The notes beneath the pieces are model-generated. The model made no database searches and was not told where the DNA came from. It worked only from the letters and a program-made list of their open reading frames with translations. Positions 29,564 through 37,932 of a stretch of 64,000 nt of DNA are shown here, piece by piece (the first letter of the stretch is position 1; every line of letters begins with the position of its first letter). The position numbers and the translations under genes were made by a program. The DNA comes from Ahrensia sp. (lineage in GTDB: Bacteria; Pseudomonadota; Alphaproteobacteria; Rhizobiales; Rhizobiaceae), in NCBI GenBank assembly GCA_028817895.1, contig JAPPOQ010000029.1, positions 37,157-101,156 on the forward strand, written 5' to 3'.

Positions 29564-30138
29564 CTATTGCTCCTGCTCCATCTGGCGCCCCGCCATCACG
29601 CAGTTCCACCAGAAGTTCATGCGATCGATATCGAAGCTCTCCAGCTCTGCTGCAGAGAAGCCGGTATTGGCAGCTATGATGCCTAGCCGCGCTTGCCAGT
29701 CTTCAGGCCAGTCGTGGAAAAATTTGCAAGCACCTGCCCGACAGCGTTGGTGTCAGCCAGATCCATCAGCTCGTCCAGACGTTGCGCAACCGCCATATGA
29801 AGCGTTGCCATGCGTGAAAGAGCGACCACGGAAATATTATCTCCGGCTTCGGCGATCGCTCGGCGATCCGCGCCGTTCAGTCGCCTCAACCGGAACTCTT
29901 TGAAATGGCGCTCCTTCACCTTGCCATTTTTCTTCGTCTTCAGCGTGATTGGATAAAGCAGCGGCAGCGTTACGCTGCCATCGCTGTTGCGCACGGCACG
30001 CGCGGGGAGCTCGTCGCCCGGCGAGACGTCCGCATCTTCATCAACAATATCGGCGTCGCCTTCTGCCGTAGCTGTGACAACCTGTTCGTCCTCATCGACG
30101 AAATCGTCATCATTGATCTCCACACTTGCCTTAGCCAT
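29564..30138 (-). CDS. gp41/gp41' tail assembly chaperone fusion, -1 frameshift product
   Basis: The first 140 residues come from the gp41 frame. After the heptamer A AAT TTT, a -1 slip continues with FHDWPEDWQARLGIIAANTG and ends ...NFWWNCVMAGRQMEQEQ at TAG 29564-29566, giving about 191 residues. The added part contains the helix SAAELESFDIDRMNFWW, typical of small tail-assembly (GpE-like) proteins. This type of fusion is known in lambda G/GT and in Mu-like phages. Confidence 0.85.
29683..30138 (-). CDS. gp41-like tail assembly chaperone, unshifted form
   Basis: 151 residues from ATG 30138, with AGGAGG upstream and TGATG overlap with the tube gene. The N-terminal 50 residues are very acidic. 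The conserved core is LPLLYPITLKTKKNGK, FKEFRLRRLNGADRRAIAEA and LHMAVAQRLDELMDL. It ends TTGLKTGKRG in the zero frame. It probably keeps the tape measure in position while tube subunits are added. Confidence 0.88.
   Translation of the reverse strand: MAKASVEINDDDFVDEDEQVVTATAEGDADIVDEDADVSPGDELPARAVRNSDGSVTLPLLYPITLKTKKNGKVKERHFKEFRLRRLNGADRRAIAEAGDNISVVALSRMATLHMAVAQRLDELMDLADTNAVGQVLANFSTTGLKTGKRG
29719..29725 (-). other. Programmed -1 ribosomal slippery site A AAT TTT
   Basis: On the minus strand the zero-frame codons GCA AAT TTT contain A AAT TTT, a canonical X XXY YYZ heptamer. The -1 frame stays open for 51 codons after it. Twelve codons downstream the zero frame stops. Confidence 0.85.
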
Positions 30139-30494
30139 CACAGGACCTCCTCAGGCGCACTCGCCGCCCACTTCAATTCAATCTTACCGCCTTCGTCGCC
30201 CGTAATTTCCGGTCGCTCGGTCAGAAAGGCGTCCATCATCACAAAGGTCTGCCCCGTATCGCAGATCACCTGTAATTCGCCTTCGCCTTCATCCCACAAA
30301 TTGCCAAAGCGCTGTCCGCGCTCGAGATTGGTCACGACCGTGACCTCCGATCCGACAAATTGCTGGGCGCGACCAACCTTTCTTCCATAGGTCACAGCCG
30401 TGTTTTGAATGCCGCCAACCTTGAATTTGCCACCAGCCTCGACGGGGATGTTGCGGCCCCGCCAGACGATATCAACGATTCCCAATACTTGCAT
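30138..30494 (-). CDS. Tail tube protein (gpM-like)
   Basis: 118 residues. Tube-protein features are GIVDIVWRGRNIPVEAGGKF near the N-terminus and an alternating strand pattern with GSEVTVVTNLERGQRF. It forms the inner tube of the contractile tail. Lies between sheath and chaperone genes, as in Mu. Confidence 0.9.
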   Translation of the reverse strand: MQVLGIVDIVWRGRNIPVEAGGKFKVGGIQNTAVTYGRKVGRAQQFVGSEVTVVTNLERGQRFGNLWDEGEGELQVICDTGQTFVMMDAFLTERPEITGDEGGKIELKWAASAPEEVL

Positions 30495-30504
30495 GACGGG
30501 CCTC

Positions 30505-32004
30505 CTAGACCTGGAACTCCAGCGCAGCGGCGAGCGTCATCAGATTGCCGACGATCTTCACTTGCTGGTTTGCATTCATTCGATTGTCATTGTCGGGATC
30601 GCGACCAAACCGGCTCTCCTTGACGGTTCGCTCGACATCCTCGATCCACACCTTGTCCGAATAGAGCCGACAGCGAGCAGCCCAGGAGCCGTGCATGCGC
30701 CGGGGGGTGACAACAACGTTGCCTGGAAACTCGTCATCCTCCACGTTGCCGACAAAAGCCGCGCCCTCCTCGTCGTCTGTCAGCTTTGCGCGCGGATACA
30801 GCAGTGAGACATAGACATTCCAGTCATAGCGGATGCGGCTCATAGTTCTGGGAACCATGATGTCCATCCAGGCCCGATCGGGGGTTCCAAGGTTTGACAT
30901 CTTGTAGGTCGTGACCATGCGCGAAATCACGGTCGTACCATCGTCGAGATGGTCGAAGGTCGAGATGCCTCTGCGCAGCAATAAATCCTGCTCGGTCTCG
31001 GTGAACCGATCGGCCGGGTCTGGGGCGACCAGACCGGGAACGACAAGAGAGCGCAGCTGTCTGGCGGGATCATTGGTCAGATGGAACGCTGCAATTCCCA
31101 TCACCGATGCAGCCGCCTCCCAGGACGGCGTTGGCGAGCGATTGAGACCCATGGCGGTGATGAACGGCTCATTGGTCAATTCTCCAAATGCGCCGAGTTG
31201 CCCATAGGTGCTGCGCTTGAAATAGAAGCCGTGGCAATCGAGCTTCGACATAGCCGTGTAGCGATCACGCAATTCGACCGCCGAATGAGCCATATTGGTT
31301 GGGTCAACCCATGGGTGGGTTTCCTCGGTGAACCAAAGATTGGCTATCTCATCATAGACACGCGACACGTCGGGGTTGCCCGAGCCGTTCGACATATCAA
31401 AAATGCCGATGGTCAACCCATCCGGCACCGGCTGCGCCCGGGCATCGACCCGCAGGTCAATCTCGTCACCAATTTCCCCGCCATGACGGCACGTGACGTT
31501 GCAAGAGCCAGCAACTGCTGCTGCAGTAACAAGCAACTCGTCATCATCATTGATGGCGTCCGCCAGCTTGCTTGCCATGGCATCGACGTCATCGGCTGCT
31601 TCAAAGGTGACGCGCACCTGCTTCCCACCAATGAGAAATCGCATGACGACCGCACGCGAGATCGCGCCGCTGAAGGTAATACCGCCCGTTGCTTTCACTG
31701 CGCCATCGGCATCTTCGAGAGCGATGACATAAAGCGGGGTGGTTCGGTTGGCCGAGCGGAACGCCTTGACCTGCGCGGCACCGATTGACCCCTGCCCAAG
31801 AAATGTGATGGCATCGTCGGGATTGACGATCTCCTGAAGCGTCAGCTCAGGCAGCGTTCCCGATGGCAGTTTCTGCGCAATGATCAGCGATTTCACGGGC
31901 CATGGAAAGATCCCGGCATTGCGGTAATTCGGGCGCACTTCCATGAAGTTGCCCGGTTCGACCCAATCATAGGGAATTTGGTCAAAGTTGAATTGCTCGC
32001 TCAT
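30505..32004 (-). CDS. Contractile tail sheath protein (gpL-like)
   Basis: 499 residues, close to Mu gpL (495). Landmarks are RNAGIFPWPVKSLIIAQKL, VKAFRSANRTTPLYVIAL and the C-terminal domain DIMVPRTMSRIRYDWNVYVS, which knits sheath subunits together. The protein contracts to drive the tube into the host envelope. Confidence 0.95.
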   Translation of the reverse strand: MSEQFNFDQIPYDWVEPGNFMEVRPNYRNAGIFPWPVKSLIIAQKLPSGTLPELTLQEIVNPDDAITFLGQGSIGAAQVKAFRSANRTTPLYVIALEDADGAVKATGGITFSGAISRAVVMRFLIGGKQVRVTFEAADDVDAMASKLADAINDDDELLVTAAAVAGSCNVTCRHGGEIGDEIDLRVDARAQPVPDGLTIGIFDMSNGSGNPDVSRVYDEIANLWFTEETHPWVDPTNMAHSAVELRDRYTAMSKLDCHGFYFKRSTYGQLGAFGELTNEPFITAMGLNRSPTPSWEAAASVMGIAAFHLTNDPARQLRSLVVPGLVAPDPADRFTETEQDLLLRRGISTFDHLDDGTTVISRMVTTYKMSNLGTPDRAWMDIMVPRTMSRIRYDWNVYVSLLYPRAKLTDDEEGAAFVGNVEDDEFPGNVVVTPRRMHGSWAARCRLYSDKVWIEDVERTVKESRFGRDPDNDNRMNANQQVKIVGNLMTLAAALEFQV

Positions 32005-32288
32005 GAGCGGCCTCCTGTCTTGCCATCAACGCCCTTTGAAGACGACGTCCTGGTCGGCTCGGGCTTGGCCTGTTCAGCCTTGGCCTGTTCTGCCTTGGAT
32101 TGTTCTGCCTGGGCCTTCACATCGACAAGATCGCCATCAGCAACGCGACGGCGATAGTAGCGCGTGAAGGGAACTTCGACCGTTTGCGGTTCAAACTTGC
32201 CATCCTTGCGGTCTTTGGTTGGCCAGGGCCTGCCGTCCTCGAAAGGCACCACACGACCTTCCACCGACTTCAGCTTTCTCATTTCCAT
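32001..32288 (-). CDS. DUF2635-like tail protein (gp38 type)
   Basis: 95 residues from ATG 32288. The first half (MRKLKSVEGRVVPFEDGRPW, then FTRYYRRRVADGDLV) matches the short DUF2635 family between gp37 and sheath. The second half has tandem KAEQ-type units followed by TRTSSSKGVDGKTGG, low-complexity and probably disordered. The stop overlaps the sheath start by 4 bases. Confidence 0.8.
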   Translation of the reverse strand: MEMRKLKSVEGRVVPFEDGRPWPTKDRKDGKFEPQTVEVPFTRYYRRRVADGDLVDVKAQAEQSKAEQAKAEQAKPEPTRTSSSKGVDGKTGGRS

Positions 32289-32289
32289 G

Positions 32290-32910
32290 TCAGGCTTCCT
32301 CTTGAGGCACTTCAATTGTCTGGGGCGGGCTGAACTGGCCGTCTGCTTCGCTTTGAGGATTGGCCAGCCAGGCAACATCGAGCTGTGCCAGGTCCTGTTC
32401 GGTCACGAGCTTGAAATTTGCGGGCGAAATGAGCGTGTCGATCTGGAAATTGACCAACGCCAAGACGACGGAGTCGTCCGTTTGGCCTTCCGCAAAGATC
32501 GCCTGGGAAGATGTGACCGAACAGGCTCCGATCTCGTCGATTGACCAGCCATGCAGAAGCGCAACCGCAACGTCAGTCATCGCATCAAGGCCAATATCGA
32601 ACGCATCGCCGCGAAATCGAACATCGTCACTGCCAGCCGCCTTGACCACGAGCAGCAATCGCCACTCCCATGACCCTCTCAGGCGACGTCCGGAGCTTTG
32701 CGCGGGAGAGATGCCGGTCCACGCCAGACCAATGAACGGCGACAGCTTGGCGACCCGCTCAAACTCGTTCGGCGTAACCGTTGCAGGAACCCGCTCAATC
32801 GTGAAATGGCGATCGGGAAATCCTATAGCCAAGCGCTCGCGAATGTGAGGTTCCATGGACCTGATCGGCGCCAGATCGAGGATGGCCGGTGATTGTTGAT
32901 GCACGCTCAC
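32290..32910 (-). CDS. gp37-like protein (DUF1834), tail terminator/completion
   Basis: 206 residues. The segment LSPFIGLAWTGISPAQSSGR, then WEWRLLLVVKAAG, and VALVNFQIDTLI are features of DUF1834/gp37. Longer than Mu gp37 by a C-terminal acidic extension. Position between gp36 and the sheath supports a head-tail junction or tail-terminator role. Confidence 0.82.
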   Translation of the reverse strand: MSVHQQSPAILDLAPIRSMEPHIRERLAIGFPDRHFTIERVPATVTPNEFERVAKLSPFIGLAWTGISPAQSSGRRLRGSWEWRLLLVVKAAGSDDVRFRGDAFDIGLDAMTDVAVALLHGWSIDEIGACSVTSSQAIFAEGQTDDSVVLALVNFQIDTLISPANFKLVTEQDLAQLDVAWLANPQSEADGQFSPPQTIEVPQEEA

Positions 32911-33338
32911 AATCCTGCCAGCTCATCTCTTTGGATCTTCGCCTGTCGGCCGGAATAGGACGCACCGCGCGTCGGCGCCTCGCCGCCTGCGGCCTTGGGC
33001 AAACCCAGATCGATGCGGTTTGACGCGATCTGCTCCAGCCACCGGATCGTGTCTGCGCGGCTTTCGGTCATTTGTTGCGTGGGATCGACCGCCCCCTGAT
33101 TGGCCAGTTCATGGCGCGCCAAATGACAGACCGCCTGAACGAGATCTCGCGTTGGGCTTTCAACCGGCACGCGATAGCGAGCGCGCAGATAGCCGTCGCA
33201 GAAGGACGATGCATCGGCGATCACTCGCTCGAGCACATCAGTATCCGGCTGCTCTGCGGAGCGATCGCCCGGTACCGAAAGGCGCGTCATTTCCTTGACG
33301 CCAAACCGGTCAATCAAATCTTGCGCGGTCGCATACAC
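32907..33338 (-). CDS. gp36-like head-tail protein (DUF1320)
   Basis: 143 residues from GTG 33338. YATAQDLIDRFGVKEMTRLS at the start and SFCDGYLRARYRVPV with CHLARHELA in the middle are hallmarks of DUF1320, a head-completion-type helical protein. No in-frame ATG near the start. Coupled to the next gene by ATGA. Confidence 0.9.
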   Translation of the reverse strand: MYATAQDLIDRFGVKEMTRLSVPGDRSAEQPDTDVLERVIADASSFCDGYLRARYRVPVESPTRDLVQAVCHLARHELANQGAVDPTQQMTESRADTIRWLEQIASNRIDLGLPKAAGGEAPTRGASYSGRQAKIQRDELAGL

Positions 33339-33341
33339 GCG

Positions 33342-33686
33342 TCAGCCGCCTTTTCTGTCGGACCAAAGCTGCGCGATCTCGTCATCCGTGGGCGAGAAGC
33401 CTGCGGCCTTCTCAAGCTTTGCCGGAGATAGGGAACCGTCCTTGTTGGCCAGCTCCTTGCCGTATTTTTCGAGGATCAGAGAGAGCGCATTGATGCGCTG
33501 TTCTGGTGCCAATTGCGCAAGGTCGTCAGCAGATGCTGGATGGACCGTGAAGACGGCATCGTCCTTCAGGGTCTTCCATTGATCTTCGCTGTAGGCCGTC
33601 TCCGGCACGACCGACTTGCGCGGATGCTCGACGCCGAAACGGCGAAACCCCGGTCGATGGCAGATGATGACAAAAAAGCTGCTCAT
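33342..33686 (-). CDS. gp35-like protein (HI1506 type)
   Basis: 114 residues. Contains FRRFGVEHPRK, then TAYSEDQWKTLKDDAVFTVH, a motif shared by HI1506-like proteins of Mu-like prophages. C-terminal residues 78-114 form a short helical domain (SPAKLEKAAGFSPTDDEIAQ). Lies directly after the major head protein. Role unknown. Confidence 0.8.
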   Translation of the reverse strand: MSSFFVIICHRPGFRRFGVEHPRKSVVPETAYSEDQWKTLKDDAVFTVHPASADDLAQLAPEQRINALSLILEKYGKELANKDGSLSPAKLEKAAGFSPTDDEIAQLWSDRKGG

Positions 33687-33695
33687 GACGCCCCC

Positions 33696-34589
33696 CTAGT
33701 TCAGCCGATCGATGACGGAGAGCTCCGCCGAATTGAACCAGACGTTGGAGTCGCCGCCATTGACGAGTTGCGCATTCAGAAGCTGCCGCGCATCCGCTTC
33801 CAATGTGCGCGGCACGACCAGCCTGCTTGGGCGAATATTGATGGGTTGGCCGGATCGCTTTCGGATCCCGGTCATGGCGTTGCGCGCGGCAAGATAGCTC
33901 TCGACCGTCAGTGGCGCGCGCGACATATAGGCAAGCTGCCACAGGCCAAACCCTGCATTGCCACGACCATCCACGCCCCAAACATAAACCCCCTGATTGA
34001 AGACATTGGGGTCGGTCTCGTTCATCTGCGAAACCAGGGAAAATGTCCTGCGCTGCTGATAGATCATGGGCTTCAGCGACCGCGTGTCGTCAATCAGGAA
34101 CCAGGCAGGACCGGCGCCCGGCTGATAGTTCGAAACCGAGATCACGTTGCCCGCCTCATCGTAACCGGGATGATCTGTATCGAAAAAATTCTGACCATCG
34201 TAACAGATGGTTTCATGTCCGCGCTTCAGAAGCGGGAAGATGAGTTGATCGGGGAACTCTTTTGACTGTTGCCCAAAGTCGCTGGCGACACTGGAATAAA
34301 TTCCGATATTGTCATCCTCAATCTGCGACCGCTTGATCTTGATGGCGCCCTCAAAGTCGCGGTTCCTGATCGTGTAGGTTTGGGCCGACAGATCATGCAG
34401 CACACGATCACCAATCCATTCGCGAATGCCGGGCAAATCATCCAGTCGCGGATACTCATTGCTTGAGGATGTTGACGGAACCGTCATTGCAACGGTTGCA
34501 TACTGGTTTTCAACCGCCTCGAAACGCTGATTGAAGGCTGTCGAGAGGCCCGTAAAGATCGAGGAAAGTGTTGCTGCGTTGATGTCCAT
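33696..34589 (-). CDS. Major head protein (gpT-like)
   Basis: 297 residues from ATG 34589, which has GGAGG 7 bases upstream; a GTG at 34598 is less likely. Mu gpT motifs are LSTAFNQRFEAVENQYATVA, EGAIKIKRSQIEDDNIG, GQNFFDTDHPGY and RLVVPRTLEADARQLLNAQ. It builds the icosahedral capsid. Follows the protease/scaffold and decoration-like genes. Confidence 0.94.
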   Translation of the reverse strand: MDINAATLSSIFTGLSTAFNQRFEAVENQYATVAMTVPSTSSSNEYPRLDDLPGIREWIGDRVLHDLSAQTYTIRNRDFEGAIKIKRSQIEDDNIGIYSSVASDFGQQSKEFPDQLIFPLLKRGHETICYDGQNFFDTDHPGYDEAGNVISVSNYQPGAGPAWFLIDDTRSLKPMIYQQRRTFSLVSQMNETDPNVFNQGVYVWGVDGRGNAGFGLWQLAYMSRAPLTVESYLAARNAMTGIRKRSGQPINIRPSRLVVPRTLEADARQLLNAQLVNGGDSNVWFNSAELSVIDRLN

Positions 34590-34604
34590 GTCTACCACCT
34601 CCGC

Positions 34605-34994
34605 CTAAATTCTGATCCAGGTGCCGTCGGCGTCGATTGCCTCCAGCGTTCCAAGCAACAGTTCGCCACCGGCATTTGTCAGCTGCAAAGTGTTGTCGTC
34701 GGCCGCATAGACGGCCTCACCGATATTGGACGGGTTCGCACCGGCAACCGGATAACGGTAAACGCCGCGAAGGCATTCAACCGTCACATCGCCCGTTTGA
34801 CCGGCCGTGTTGTCGACGCGCTGCTCGGCCAGCCCCATCAGCGCCACCGCATCTGCGTGCCCGGCAGGAACAGCTTCCCCGTCGATGGTCACGCCAACGA
34901 CGGCACGCCCATAAAAGAGCTGCCCTGCCAGCGCGGGAAACCCATATCGATCGCCCGATCTGCTGGGGGCATCAATGTCCTTTGTTGCAACCAT
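34605..34994 (-). CDS. Capsid decoration/cement-like protein
   Basis: 129 residues, glycine- and alanine-rich and largely beta. YGFPALAGQLFYGRAVVGVT and YPVAGANPSNIGEAVYAADD resemble small capsid-stabilising (DUF2190/gp24-like) proteins found between scaffold and gpT. Assignment relies on context as much as on sequence. Confidence 0.65.
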   Translation of the reverse strand: MVATKDIDAPSRSGDRYGFPALAGQLFYGRAVVGVTIDGEAVPAGHADAVALMGLAEQRVDNTAGQTGDVTVECLRGVYRYPVAGANPSNIGEAVYAADDNTLQLTNAGGELLLGTLEAIDADGTWIRI

Positions 34995-34995
34995 G

Positions 34996-35559
34996 TCAGC
35001 TTGCCCCGTTCAGGTGTTTGGACGTCTCTGCGAAAGCCTTTGGGTCAAGGCCCATCATCTCGCAGACCTGCTCATCTGAGCCACTTAGACTGCCTGACGT
35101 TTCCGGCGGACGCTTTCCGATCCCGCCGAAGTTCAGGGAGACCATCGCGTCAAGCTCCTTCTCGACGCTGTCGGGATCGGCCATGTGCCGATCGATGTAA
35201 TGTTCGCGAAGCACGGGCTGGATTTTCTGAGCCTGCAACGCAGCTTCGATGACCGCCGTTGCCTTTTCGCGGGCCGTGGATTGCGCGAGACTTTGCAGTT
35301 GGGAATTGAGCGTTTTCACGGTTTCGCGGAGCTGTTCTGTCTCTTCATCGTCTTGGACGGCCGGCATCTGTTGCGATTGCAGCGCCTTCAACGCCTCTTC
35401 AACGCCCGCATCCTTGTCGGTTTTTGCAGCGTCATGAACGGCTGCAACGTCCGCCTGAAGCTGCGTCACTTTGCCGTTGAGCGATTTCACCGCCTCAACG
35501 GCCTGTTGCGTCTGCGCAGACTTGTCCAGTCCCAGCGCTTCAGCCAGCTCTTCATCCAT
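34996..35559 (-). CDS. Internal-start scaffold protein (gpZ-like)
   Basis: An in-frame ATG at 35559 (MDEELAEALGLDKSAQTQQA) is preceded by AAGGAG with 7 bases to the start, a strong ribosome site in the middle of the protease gene. The product would be 187 residues and equal the scaffold domain. Mu makes gpZ in this way, so a separate scaffold is expected. Confidence 0.78.
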   Translation of the reverse strand: MDEELAEALGLDKSAQTQQAVEAVKSLNGKVTQLQADVAAVHDAAKTDKDAGVEEALKALQSQQMPAVQDDEETEQLRETVKTLNSQLQSLAQSTAREKATAVIEAALQAQKIQPVLREHYIDRHMADPDSVEKELDAMVSLNFGGIGKRPPETSGSLSGSDEQVCEMMGLDPKAFAETSKHLNGAS

Positions 35560-36027
35560 CTTGGTGCTCCTTGAGTGCAGAGATTTAAGTGTCAGATTGG
35601 GGTCGTTGACGATCGAGGCACGCAGGATGCGCTTGACCACGCCGCCTGCCTTTGACTTCACGAGCGAAAACACCGGTGAGACAAATCCGTATTCACGGTC
35701 TGCGACCAGTTTCTCCCCGGCCTTTGTCCACTCGACCCTTCCCCAGATGCTGTCGCCCCGGGCGGCCAGCTCGACAATCCAGCCGCGAGCGGGAGCGGGG
35801 CCACCCTTCGATGCCAACAGGTCCGTCGCATGATTTTCGTCGATCGCGATCTTGCCGACCGATTGCAGTGAGGCATCGATGATCGACTGGGCCTGCGAAG
35901 CGTCATACGGGCCGCGACCATCCGCTCCGCTGAAATGTGCAGCGGGCGTCAATTGTATCCACTCTGGCGCCGTGCCACTCTCTGCATGTGTGAGAGGTTG
36001 GATTGTGTGGTTGAGGTCAGCATCCAT
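34996..36027 (-). CDS. Prohead protease with C-terminal scaffold (gpI-like)
   Basis: 343 residues. The protease half has KIAIDENHATDLLASKGGPA with the conserved His, and AARGDSIWGRVEWTKAG then YGFVSPVF. The second half from residue 157 is a helical, heptad-rich scaffold rich in Gln, Ala and Glu. In Mu, gpI and gpZ share this layout: the protease trims scaffold during capsid maturation. Confidence 0.9.
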   Translation of the reverse strand: MDADLNHTIQPLTHAESGTAPEWIQLTPAAHFSGADGRGPYDASQAQSIIDASLQSVGKIAIDENHATDLLASKGGPAPARGWIVELAARGDSIWGRVEWTKAGEKLVADREYGFVSPVFSLVKSKAGGVVKRILRASIVNDPNLTLKSLHSRSTKMDEELAEALGLDKSAQTQQAVEAVKSLNGKVTQLQADVAAVHDAAKTDKDAGVEEALKALQSQQMPAVQDDEETEQLRETVKTLNSQLQSLAQSTAREKATAVIEAALQAQKIQPVLREHYIDRHMADPDSVEKELDAMVSLNFGGIGKRPPETSGSLSGSDEQVCEMMGLDPKAFAETSKHLNGAS

Positions 36028-36080
36028 GCCCCCGATCTATGCGAGGGCGTCAGCCTCCATCATGACCCACGCCTCGGGGG

Positions 36081-36584
36081 TCAGCGTCTGCGCAATCTTG
36101 AGTAAAAGGAAAACACGATCTCTGCGATCATCGCCTCGTCCTCACTTGATATTCCAAGAAACGGGCGCTCCGGGATCGTAACAGACTTCGCAGCCACAGT
36201 GCGCCCCCCCATCTTGAAAATAAGGTGCGATCCGGTCTTCGGGGTTATCGTCACTCCAAACTGGTGAGCCGCGGCATGGACAGCATTCGTTCCAACGCGA
36301 GTTGTGTCATTGCTGGCGACGAACTTGACTGATGAGCGCAGTCGGCCGCTTTCTGTCAGAATACGGGAACTGCGCTTGCCTGCGGCATAGTCCGGGTTGA
36401 GCGCCTGCCACGCTTCGCCGTCCGGGCTCGTCTGGCTGATGAACCGACGCTCTGTCGAAGAGACCAGGCCCTGACCAATCGCACTCATGATCGGACGCGT
36501 GTTCCTGCCAGCGCGCGCCATGTCGCGAAACGCCGCCCGCACCTCGGCATCATCAATGGAGACTTCAATCGCAGCGCCAGCCAT
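36081..36584 (-). CDS. Virion morphogenesis protein (gpG-like)
   Basis: 167 residues. Typical parts are GLVSSTERRFISQTSPDGEAW, ILTESGRLRSSV, AAAHQFGV and the C-terminal IPERPFLGISSEDEAMIAEI. gpG of Mu acts in tail/head joining. The 137 bases upstream (36585-36721) hold no gene that I can support. Confidence 0.9.
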   Translation of the reverse strand: MAGAAIEVSIDDAEVRAAFRDMARAGRNTRPIMSAIGQGLVSSTERRFISQTSPDGEAWQALNPDYAAGKRSSRILTESGRLRSSVKFVASNDTTRVGTNAVHAAAHQFGVTITPKTGSHLIFKMGGRTVAAKSVTIPERPFLGISSEDEAMIAEIVFSFYSRLRRR

Positions 36585-36721
36585 GGTTGACGCTTTAGGC
36601 CGAGTTTCCTAGATTGACAACGCGCCGAGCCATTTTCGGATAGCCAGATGTCAGGGATTACTTCCGGCCCTGCGGCGCACCTTTCCAAAAAGGCGTATCA
36701 ATATTGGATTGCTCCTGTGAG

Positions 36722-37795
36722 CTAGATGCGCGGGAGGGCGGAAATGCGCCGTATCTGCCGCGTGCTCGCTGGATACAGGGTTGTAACCAGCAGTTCGCCA
36801 TTGGCCGTTGCTTTGAACCCGATAACGTGCGGCCTTCCATCAATATCGACGATGGCAGTCATTGACCCATCCTCGCGGCGCCGGATGCCACCACCCATCG
36901 CCCTGCGCGCCTGAACCATGAATTGAACAATGTCGATTGCGCGTTTGGCCAAGTGATCTCGAATGGTTGCCGCTGTAAGTCGAACGCGCGTGCCCGCAGG
37001 AAGGGCCAGTTCATTAAGCAGAGTGTTGGGCGCTTCTGCTATTGCGACGGAAGCTCGTTCAGACACGGCCCCAGCGACAGCCTGGCTCTGGAATGCGAGC
37101 AAGCGGGTTGTGGATGCCAATGGTTCGTTGGGACGACCACCGGAAAGCCATGTCTGCCCGGCATTGTAGTCAAATCCATCATCGACACCTTGGTAACCGC
37201 CTTGGGGCAGACGCAAATCGCCCGCATGGTCGGGCGCGCTTCGCCCCATCCGACGAAGATCGGATTGGGATACCACCGTGACAAAACACCCGCAGCCAAA
37301 TCCATTGGGCGGGAACAGAACCCTCCACACCGGATCGTTCCAGCGATAAACTCGCCCGTCTTGGGCGAGGTGTGCCTTGCGCGCATTGATCGCGCCCGAG
37401 TGATTATATTGCCAGTAGGGAAAAGCCTCTGTCGTAGCGGGCAGCGTCATCTGCGCATATCGGCCGGCAGCGTAGGCCGTGCGAAGATTGGTCTCGAATA
37501 TCACCCGGCTGCGCCAGTTGCGCTCGCCACGATAGTCCCAACCATGCTTGGCAACGATCTCGTCGAAACGTTTCCGAAAACTCTCCAACGTGGAGCCTTC
37601 AGACAGCGCAAGGTCGATCTCTGTGCGAAAGTCTGCCAGCAGCGCATCGGAGGTCGCTCCGGCCACCATGAAACTGTGGGAGTGAGCCGCGCCCCAAACA
37701 TCGCGCCAGCTCTTGGTTGGCGTGTTCGTCTTCTGTCGAAAAAATGAGATGGCCTCATCAAAAGGCAGATCAAGGGCGTCCTCAACGTCACTCAT
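36722..37795 (-). CDS. Minor head protein gpF (SPP1 gp7 type) with a C-terminal nuclease-like domain
   Basis: 357 residues. Residues 1-170 are the Mu gpF domain: NWRSRVIFETNLRTAYAAGR, YWQYNHSGAINARKAH and the cysteine motif FPPNGFGCGC. A linker leads to residues 268-357 (TRVRLTAATIRDHLAKRAID, VDIDGRPHVIGFKA, GELLVTTLYPAS). That strand-rich end resembles PBECR-type (barnase/EndoU/colicin/RelE-like) domains known to be fused to gpF in some phages. The nuclease reading is an inference. Confidence 0.82.
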   Translation of the reverse strand: MSDVEDALDLPFDEAISFFRQKTNTPTKSWRDVWGAAHSHSFMVAGATSDALLADFRTEIDLALSEGSTLESFRKRFDEIVAKHGWDYRGERNWRSRVIFETNLRTAYAAGRYAQMTLPATTEAFPYWQYNHSGAINARKAHLAQDGRVYRWNDPVWRVLFPPNGFGCGCFVTVVSQSDLRRMGRSAPDHAGDLRLPQGGYQGVDDGFDYNAGQTWLSGGRPNEPLASTTRLLAFQSQAVAGAVSERASVAIAEAPNTLLNELALPAGTRVRLTAATIRDHLAKRAIDIVQFMVQARRAMGGGIRRREDGSMTAIVDIDGRPHVIGFKATANGELLVTTLYPASTRQIRRISALPRI

Positions 37796-37932
37796 TCACC
37801 CGCCCAGCCTTTGAAAGGTTTTTGAAGGGTCTAGAAGGGGGGCAGGGGCGCCGATCTTGCCGGAGACTTGGATTAGTTGCCGGAGTTGGTAAATGCCGCT
37901 GTGAAGCGATCTGACGGCGAGGCGGGAAAACA

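Noticed and set aside
37796..37932. A small gene in the 137-base gap between portal and gpF
   Set aside because: Only an arginine/proline-rich frame is open; the GCCGGAG direct repeats are noted, but no gene is supported.
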